From NCBI GenBank assembly GCA_026214975.1, contig JAOBSW010000776.1, forward strand, positions 18,921-82,920: a stretch of DNA of 64,000 nt, read 5' to 3'. The DNA is from Gentiana macrophylla. Its lineage: Eukaryota > Streptophyta > Magnoliopsida > Gentianales > Gentianaceae. The position numbers and the translations under genes were made by a program. The notes beneath the pieces were generated by a model, which was not told where the DNA came from, did not search any database, and saw nothing but the letters and a program-made list of their open reading frames with translations. Of this stretch, positions 58,154 to 64,000 are shown piece by piece (the first letter of the stretch is position 1; each line of letters opens with the position of its first letter).

Positions 58154-58613
58154 TCAAGCACAAGCACACGAAGAATCAACAACCACTGCATCTTCTTCTT
58201 CATCCCCACTCCGAAAAATCAAGTAGCCTAAAGCAAGTCCCAAAACAACTGCAACAAACACACCACCATTAAAAGACATGACAGACAGCATCAACAGATA
58301 GCCGATCGCCGAGTTGATTCCGAATAAAACCGCCCCGATAATTTTCGCTCCGGTCAACTTCCTACTTTTCTTCCCAGTATCAGCGGCGCTGTGGTGGTGG
58401 TGGGATTTACACCATCGCCGGCTTGTGGGGTTCCAGTTTTGTTTTTCAATGATAATAGCTTGAATCGAAGTCTACGGTCCTCTGAGTATTGATAAAAGAC
58501 AGAAAATATTAACCAGGCCAAAGGGTTATCGCATAGCTGAGCCATGAATCAGTTCTCCAGAAATCGAATAAAAGGGTCACATTTTTTCCCCAGTAAAATG
58601 TCATGTGCATCAT
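58154..58613 (-). CDS. COPT5: COPT5-like copper transporter, single exon, two one-base frame losses
   Basis: CTR/COPT proteins form trimeric Cu(I) channels; Arabidopsis COPT5 acts at the vacuolar and prevacuolar membrane. The start at 58613 is chosen because [19 protein letters not shown] is the conserved COPT5 N-terminus with its Met/His copper ligands. An upstream in-frame ATG (58724) would add an unlikely 37 residues. TM1 ([10 protein letters not shown] / [12 protein letters not shown]) is followed by a basic EDRRLRFK stretch. TM2 and TM3 appear as [24 protein letters not shown] and [19 protein letters not shown], including the MSFN and GG packing residues. The C-terminus ends in a Cys-containing CACA tail. 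One T seems missing in CCTTTGG (about 58521) and one A in GAAAAGT (about 58361). Restoring length gives about 153 residues, close to COPT5. Both losses are in homopolymers and may be assembly errors. Confidence 0.9.
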
Positions 58614-59605
58614 CTTTGAAGCTGAATTTTGTTCTTTGAATTGCTGATTTTTAATGGGTTGTGAGAGGAAGAAATTTTGGAGGTAAGAATAGAATCTTGA
58701 TCTGGAGTCAGATGGGAGAAACACTAATGATGATGATGATGAGGAGAATATCTAGTGGCGAAGAAGATGGAGATGTGGTTTGTCATTTTTGTGATTAAAA
58801 ATAAAAATTGGATCGCTGTGCCGGTACTTCAATTCTACATTCTTGACTTTTAGTACACATTTGATTAATCAGCAGTACAACTAACATGAATTTGGATCCT
58901 TTTTCTTTTGGAGAGATTTTATTTTATGGTGTAGCTGATGCGTAGGAAAGTTATAGAATGGCGTATATTAGGCGCTTTCGTTTTTTTCTCTTTCACGCTG
59001 TCACTTTTATGCGTATTGTGATAGATTAGAAATAAGTGATAGTAATGTATGTCGCGCGATAAACCTTCCTCTGAGAATCAGAATGAAGAACAAATTCTTC
59101 ATTTAATCTTTTAAATTATTACCTCAAACTAATCAGTAAATTAATGTTTTGAAAATAATTGTAAATTTTGGATAAAGGAAGTGAGAAATTTTAGAAATCA
59201 TTAAAAATGGCGTGGAGGGCAATTCTCTAGAAATTGGAGATTCAGGCTTACTCGTGAAAAAAGTTGTCCGTGTTTAAAAATGCATTTTTATGTAGCATTA
59301 CAATAATATTATCGTAAAAATCATTTCACGACAATATTATTCAAAGTAAAATTTATTTCAATTATTATTATTATCATAAAATCTGTTTAAGCTCGATATT
59401 TTTTATTATTTATTATCGTAGTGTGTTCATATCATGGCGTTTTGTCGAAAATCTGATTTATTTCAAGAGGAGGAAGTGGCGCTGAGATCTCCAATTTCCG
59501 CAAATCTCTCCAAAGCAAAAGCGTTGCGTTAATTTTCCATCAAGATTGATTTTCAATAAAAACAAGTGGTGAAAACTCCTAATTGCTCAGACGAAAAATC
59601 TAAGG
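58614..59605. other. 5' flank of COPT5-like gene and intergenic DNA
   Basis: A GAT/ATG trinucleotide run (about 58726-58746) lies in the presumed 5' untranslated region. No TATA box is convincing and no other gene is recognised. Confidence 0.45.
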
Positions 59606-59609
59606 GAAA

Positions 59610-59776
59610 TTTATTTAAAAAAGTGCGGGTGATGATTACAGTTAAGAAACTTTATTTGAGTGGAGTTACAGTTAAAAGGGTTTGATTTTGTGTGTAAAAT
59701 GAAGGGTTTTTAGATGAAGAAATGCCACTTTTAAATGAAGAGAGGGTTGGCCAAGTCGACTTTTAAATGAAGGCCA
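59610..59776 (+). repeat. Dispersed repeat, copy 2
   Basis: It is the counterpart of 56055-56210 in the same orientation, about 3.55 kb away. An A24-like run lies shortly downstream (about 59827-59848). Confidence 0.85.
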
Positions 59777-59997
59777 CAAAATCTAATTGCTCACCCACCC
59801 TCTAAACCTTTCAATCTCACCTTTCAAAAAAAAAAAAAAAAAAAAAAACCTTTCAATCTCCACCACCTATGGAGGAGATACATGTCAGAAAGGAGTGTGA
59901 ACGGCTGACCCCTGGATCCCAATTGCAACTGCAATCGGTGTGGCAAGGCACCAGTGGCGTCGACATTAATTAATTGTTGTGGATTAAAAAACACGAT

Positions 59998-60465
59998 CGG
60001 TGTGGCAAGGCGTAGGGACGATTAGGGGCGAATCGAGTCGATCTCTAGAAATTTGGGCTCATTCGACTAAAAAGTCGCCTCAAAGCTAGCTCGAGCTCGA
60101 TAAATCTAAAAAAAGCGAATCGAACTACACTCATTAAAATCTTCGATATAAGTGAGACTAAACTCGTAAGTTCGATTATTTTCCTAGAATTCATTTAATT
60201 TTTAATGAAATATGGCAAGATCAAGCTCGACTAAATCTAATACTTCACTCGAATAATATTTTTAATTATAATGAAAATAATATTTATTATAAATATAATA
60301 AATTTAATTAATTAAATAATTATTTAAACAAGCTCGATTAAGCTCGTGAATTACTCGATTAATATATTTTAAAACTCGAGCTCGGCTCAGGTTAATTGTC
60401 GAGTAGCTCGATTAGAGCTGAACTCGAAAAAAGCCTGAATCGAGTCGATCTCTCTTGTAGTCGAA
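59998..60465. repeat. CGAGCTCG/CGAATCGAG-rich AT element, probably a non-autonomous transposon
   Basis: Words such as CGAGCTCG, AAGCTCGATTAAGCTCG and AATCGAGTCGATCTCT recur around a very AT-rich core (60240-60340). AATCGAGTCGATCTCT occurs near both ends in direct orientation. No terminal inverted repeat or target duplication is proven. Confidence 0.4.
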
Positions 60466-60549
60466 TCACGAAGTCTCTGAAGCATTCAAATTTCGTTTCT
60501 GAACTGGGGCGATAATGAATTTGAAGAATATGAGGATGTCATTGATAAT

Positions 60550-61345
60550 CCCATTGGCCTTGGCCCGACAAAGATGCTCTGGTCATACTCCCGGAAGAGT
60601 GCCCGGATCTTTGGAGACCATGGCGCAAGGCCTTGATCATCAATTTGCTAGGTAAGTCGATTTCTAATAAAAATTTGCATAGCGATTATCCGAGCATGTG
60701 GAAGCATAGGGGTAGGCTAGAAATCACCGATTTAAAACGGATTTCGCGTTCTTCGTTTCACTAGGAAAGTAGATTACGATGTGGCTTTTGGAAAATTGCC
60801 CATGGAGTCGTGATGAAAGGCTATCTGGCATTTATTAGAAAATGAAGCCTTTCTTTACAGAAGAATTTGAAAAAATTACTACAACCAAAGCATAGGTCAT
60901 GTTCTCAGCATGTCATTAGAAATTTCCAGGCCAGCTTTGCTCAGGAAGCTTGGAAGTGTGGTGGGTAAGATGATTATAGTTGACTCTACTACATTCTTCA
61001 ATGCTAGAGGAAGGTTTGCTAGGGTTTGTGTGGAGGTTAATTTGGAAAAATACTGAAACCACATGTGGTCATCAATGGCAGAATGTATAAGGTTGGGAAT
61101 GAGGGACCACAGACAGTTTTCTTTGATAGTGGCAAGTTTGACCACTGGAAAGACAGAATGGCTTGCAAAATTGAATGATGAAAATTGACAACCCAATCAA
61201 ACTGTGAACAGTGGACCAAATGCCCAAGGAACCACCCCTGAAAAACCCTATTGTCCTTGGAGGCAGTTGAAGAAGAAGTGAGAAGCCTTAGATTGAATGA
61301 TGGATCAAGATTTGAGGTTTTCATTGAGAAGAATGTATAGGAAGT
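60550..61345 (+). pseudogene. LINE ORF1 fragment (DUF4283 and zinc-knuckle region)
   Basis: Plant L1-type LINEs encode a nucleic-acid-binding ORF1 protein. In broken frames one reads PEECPDLWRPWRKALIINLLGK (about 60585-60650), then YPSMWKHRGRLEITDLK, the start of DUF4283. Further on are INGRMYKVGNEGPQTVFFDSGKFDHWKD (about 61065-61155), where the usual C..CG..GH.. knuckle has lost its cysteines, and GSRFEVFIEKN near 61300. Many stops are present. Confidence 0.65.
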
Positions 61346-61584
61346 AATCTGCATAAAATATTTAGCGTCAATGAATAAAATAATATTAATCAATTTCTTT
61401 ATTATGCATTCTGTTTATTTACTTAATTCCTTATCGATATAATCTTTTATTAAAATTTCTCTCGCGATCGTTTTTTAAATAGTGACTTTTAAATCTGAAT
61501 TTGAACTTTATAATCGTTATTTTCTTTATTTTATTTCACTTTCTCTGCAGATCAATTCAACTCATTTGCCGAAACCAAGCAGAG

Positions 61585-61682
61585 TCATATGGTCTTTGAA
61601 GGTAGTTGAAGAAGAAGTGAAGCTTCATAGATTGAATGGTGGATCAAGATTTAAGGTTTTGATTGAGAAGAATGTATAGGAA
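61585..61682 (+). repeat. Second copy of the LINE ORF1 tail segment
   Basis: About 97 bp match 61246-61343 (GGTAGTTGAAGAAGAAGTG...GGATCAAGATTT.AGGTTTT.ATTGAGAAGAATGTATAGGAAG). The frame reads VVEEEVKLHRLNGGSRFKVL, the GSRF..L motif typical after the DUF4283 region. Confidence 0.7.
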
Positions 61683-61689
61683 GATGATA

Positions 61690-63730
61690 CAACTAAAGGA
61701 AGTCATAAGCTTCGGGACATTGTTTAGAATGTGACCCACTTATATAGAGGCCAAGGTAAAGCAAGAAGCACATAAACAAACACCCAACAAAGAAAGGAAC
61801 ATATCGCACATGAGTTAATAGAAGATACACATACATCGCCTCAGTACTTTCATTCATCACGGCTTATCCTATCACCACTATCTTACCACTTTCTCTGCCT
61901 GCAAGTCGCTCTTTGACATCGGCCCGTCACCATGCTAACCTTGTCAGCCACTGCTCACACTCCCTCTGTATATAAGTAACAAGAGCACTTACGTGGTGTC
62001 GAAAATTTCATCGATTTTTTAAGTATCTTACGTATATTTGTATATTTAATTCTATCATGTAATTATAGAGTAATAGATAATAAAAATAAGTAAATCATAA
62101 AAATAAAATTCAAATACGTATAGATATCGCGTTTATAAAATAAATTATCTACTTGTTGTTCGTTTTCATCAATCGGGGAGAATGAGAGTTTTGAAACATT
62201 TACGTAAATAATAAGCTATTTTTTATTTTAATCTGCGCCTTTTTCGAAAAAAATAAAAAAATATCAATCTGCTTTCTCTTATCATGCTTTTAAACATTCG
62301 TATCTCTTAATCTTGAACTCAAATTTGAAAATTATTTCACATATTTGTTTTTTCTTTCTCTTTATTTTGGCAGCGCATTCAACGTATTAGAGCGTGATTT
62401 TGAAATCCATTTGTCAAAATTCACGATTGTTTGAAATTCACTATCGATATTCGCTGATTTTAGGATTATTAAGTGAATTTCAGCGATGAATCTCACAAAA
62501 ATGATGTAATTATATCAAACCAAGTCTCCAAAGAAGAGAGTCAAAAAATAAAAAAAAAATCAGTGAAATTTTAATCGCGTTTGAATATATACATGTCAAA
62601 AGAATGATATGGCGTTTGAAATGGGAGGAAAGAAAAAAAGGGAGGAAAAATCCAGGTCCAGGGCTCCAGGCGCCACGGATTAGTTTTTAATTTTCTTTTT
62701 GGTTTTGTGTTTCAGTATAAAAAATATAAAAGTTGTAATCTGCAATAAAAATATGTAATTTTTCTCATTTCTTCAAAAATATTTAGTATGTCGTTATCAT
62801 TGGTGTCACTTAGAAGAATCGTAATAACACTGCAAATCTTCTAAAACGATAACTTAAAAAATAAAATTACAATATGCATTATACATATTGTGTGGTGTAT
62901 ATATCATTCACCTAAATTATACAATTGATTAAAGTGTCTTATTTAAAATGAATGGAGGAGAAGTGTTTAGTGATTGTCAATTCTGCATTATGTGCGAATG
63001 AATGTATCACCATATCATAAAAAATGGAGTGGGCATTACGGAGAAGAAGAAAAAAGAAGGAGAAAGCAATTGCAGTACAAGGTAGTGGGAAAAATAAAGT
63101 TTATTTTTATTTGCATGATTGTAGTACAAAATCTTGTAGTACAACTTTTATTGTAAATTTCGCCGCGTCACATACTTTTACTAGAGAAATATTATGGGCG
63201 TCTATCTTTCATGGGTTACTTATAACCGAGAAATCAAACCAGAGTAATAGAATCGGTTAGATTAAGAACAAAAATATATATTATGTTTTTGATTGGATTT
63301 TGTGTTGTAAAAAAAAGCAAACAGGAAAATCAATTAGGTTTTAGTTTTTCAAATAAAGATCGTTATAAACCGGACCAACAACTCCCCACGCACATAAGCT
63401 AACCTGGCACTAACACGTAGCGTATGACAATATAATATAAAAATAAAGAAAACAACAAAAATAAAAAACAAGAAACAAAGTCATTGTAGCTTAAATTAAA
63501 GATTTAAATTAGTTTCCTAGTTATGCTTGCGTTTCAGTTTGTAAATTATAAATTTGTAAAAACATTGATTGATTTCAATAATGGTATAAAAAAAACGAAA
63601 AGGGTATCATTTGCATCAATCAGATCTGCTCCACATCCCACCAGTTAAAAAAGATAAAATAAGAAAACTTTTATTAATCATTTATTACTAAAACTATATC
63701 TGTAATATTTAATCTTTTAAAATTAACAAA
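61690..63730. other. AT-rich intergenic DNA, nothing recognised
   Basis: A CT-rich stretch (61860-61970) and small frames at 62974-63260 show no known motif. Confidence 0.45.
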
Positions 63731-63732
63731 AT

Positions 63733-63860
63733 CCTCGTTTTTCTTCATCTTCATCTTTTATCTTCCTTATCTTTAATTTCATCTTCATTTTCATCTTTCT
63801 CATCTTCAAATTACGTCATATCATAGCACCAAACCCATTTTATTACTTTCTTCATCTTCT
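63733..63860. repeat. (TTCATC)n-like pyrimidine tract
   Basis: Irregular TCTTCATC repeats run over about 120 bp. Such tracts are common in plant 5' untranslated regions and core promoters, so a rightward gene may start beyond the window. That is speculation. Confidence 0.6.
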
Positions 63861-64000
63861 TTATCAACATTCGATCGAAAATTTTGGATTTGAGAGTAGG
63901 ATTGAAAGCTTAAAATCACCATTTTATCATCCTCAATAAATTTGATTTTTAAAGTGATTGTTTTACAATTGACCTTCATGAAAAATCGATTTATTGAGAC

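Overview
The window looks like nuclear DNA of a flowering plant, probably a eudicot. The evidence is plant-type LTR retrotransposons (Copia with very long LTRs, Athila-like Gypsy with a tRNA-Asp primer site, a small short-LTR Copia), plant-type SINEs, a LINE fragment, an intron-rich GH9 endoglucanase, a COPT5-like copper transporter and a plant tRNA-Ser(GCU). The species cannot be named from this sequence.

Layout. From 1 to about 48.8 kb it is almost entirely nested retrotransposons. The outermost layer is the LTR of a minus-strand element (2565-3586, continuing at 26552-27812). A long-LTR Copia element (Copia-1, 3587-26551, plus strand) landed in that LTR. Copia-1 was itself split in its reverse transcriptase YVDD motif by an Athila-like Gypsy element (10101-24368, minus strand, exact 5-bp target duplication). 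A relative, Copia-2 (27813-38756, plus strand, 5' LTR cut to about 120 bp), follows. It carries a small non-autonomous LTR element (28930-30778) in its leader and a probable solo LTR (about 34167-35867) in its RT region. From 38.8 to 43.8 kb there is a patchwork of SINEs, a MITE, tandem repeats and an ACCGGTT-rich element. A minus-strand Copia with about 140-bp LTRs (Copia-3) fills 43828-48814.

From 49 kb on the DNA is gene-bearing: a GH9 endo-1,4-beta-glucanase of eight exons (49676-52116, minus), a compound tandem array next to tRNA-Ser (55640-55720, minus), and a COPT5-like copper transporter (58154-58613, minus). Then come a dispersed repeat, a CGAGCTCG-rich AT element, LINE ORF1 remains (60.5-61.7 kb) and AT-rich DNA with no recognised gene to the end.

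Sequence quality. The GH9 and COPT5 genes look conserved except for single missing bases (four and two respectively), several in homopolymer runs. The retrotransposon frames show the same one-base losses. Some frameshifts may therefore be assembly or sequencing indels rather than real mutations.

Most unusual signal: 10-bp inverted repeats with 4-bp arms and a 2-bp spacer (TCCGnnCGGA) are clustered directly upstream of the TATA box in both Athila LTRs. They recur in front of a second promoter-like module inside Athila, between pol and the downstream ORF, and again in the unrelated minus-strand LTR. A third LTR (the solo LTR) has a cluster of the same geometry but a different sequence (GGTRnnYACC), again beside a TATA-like box.
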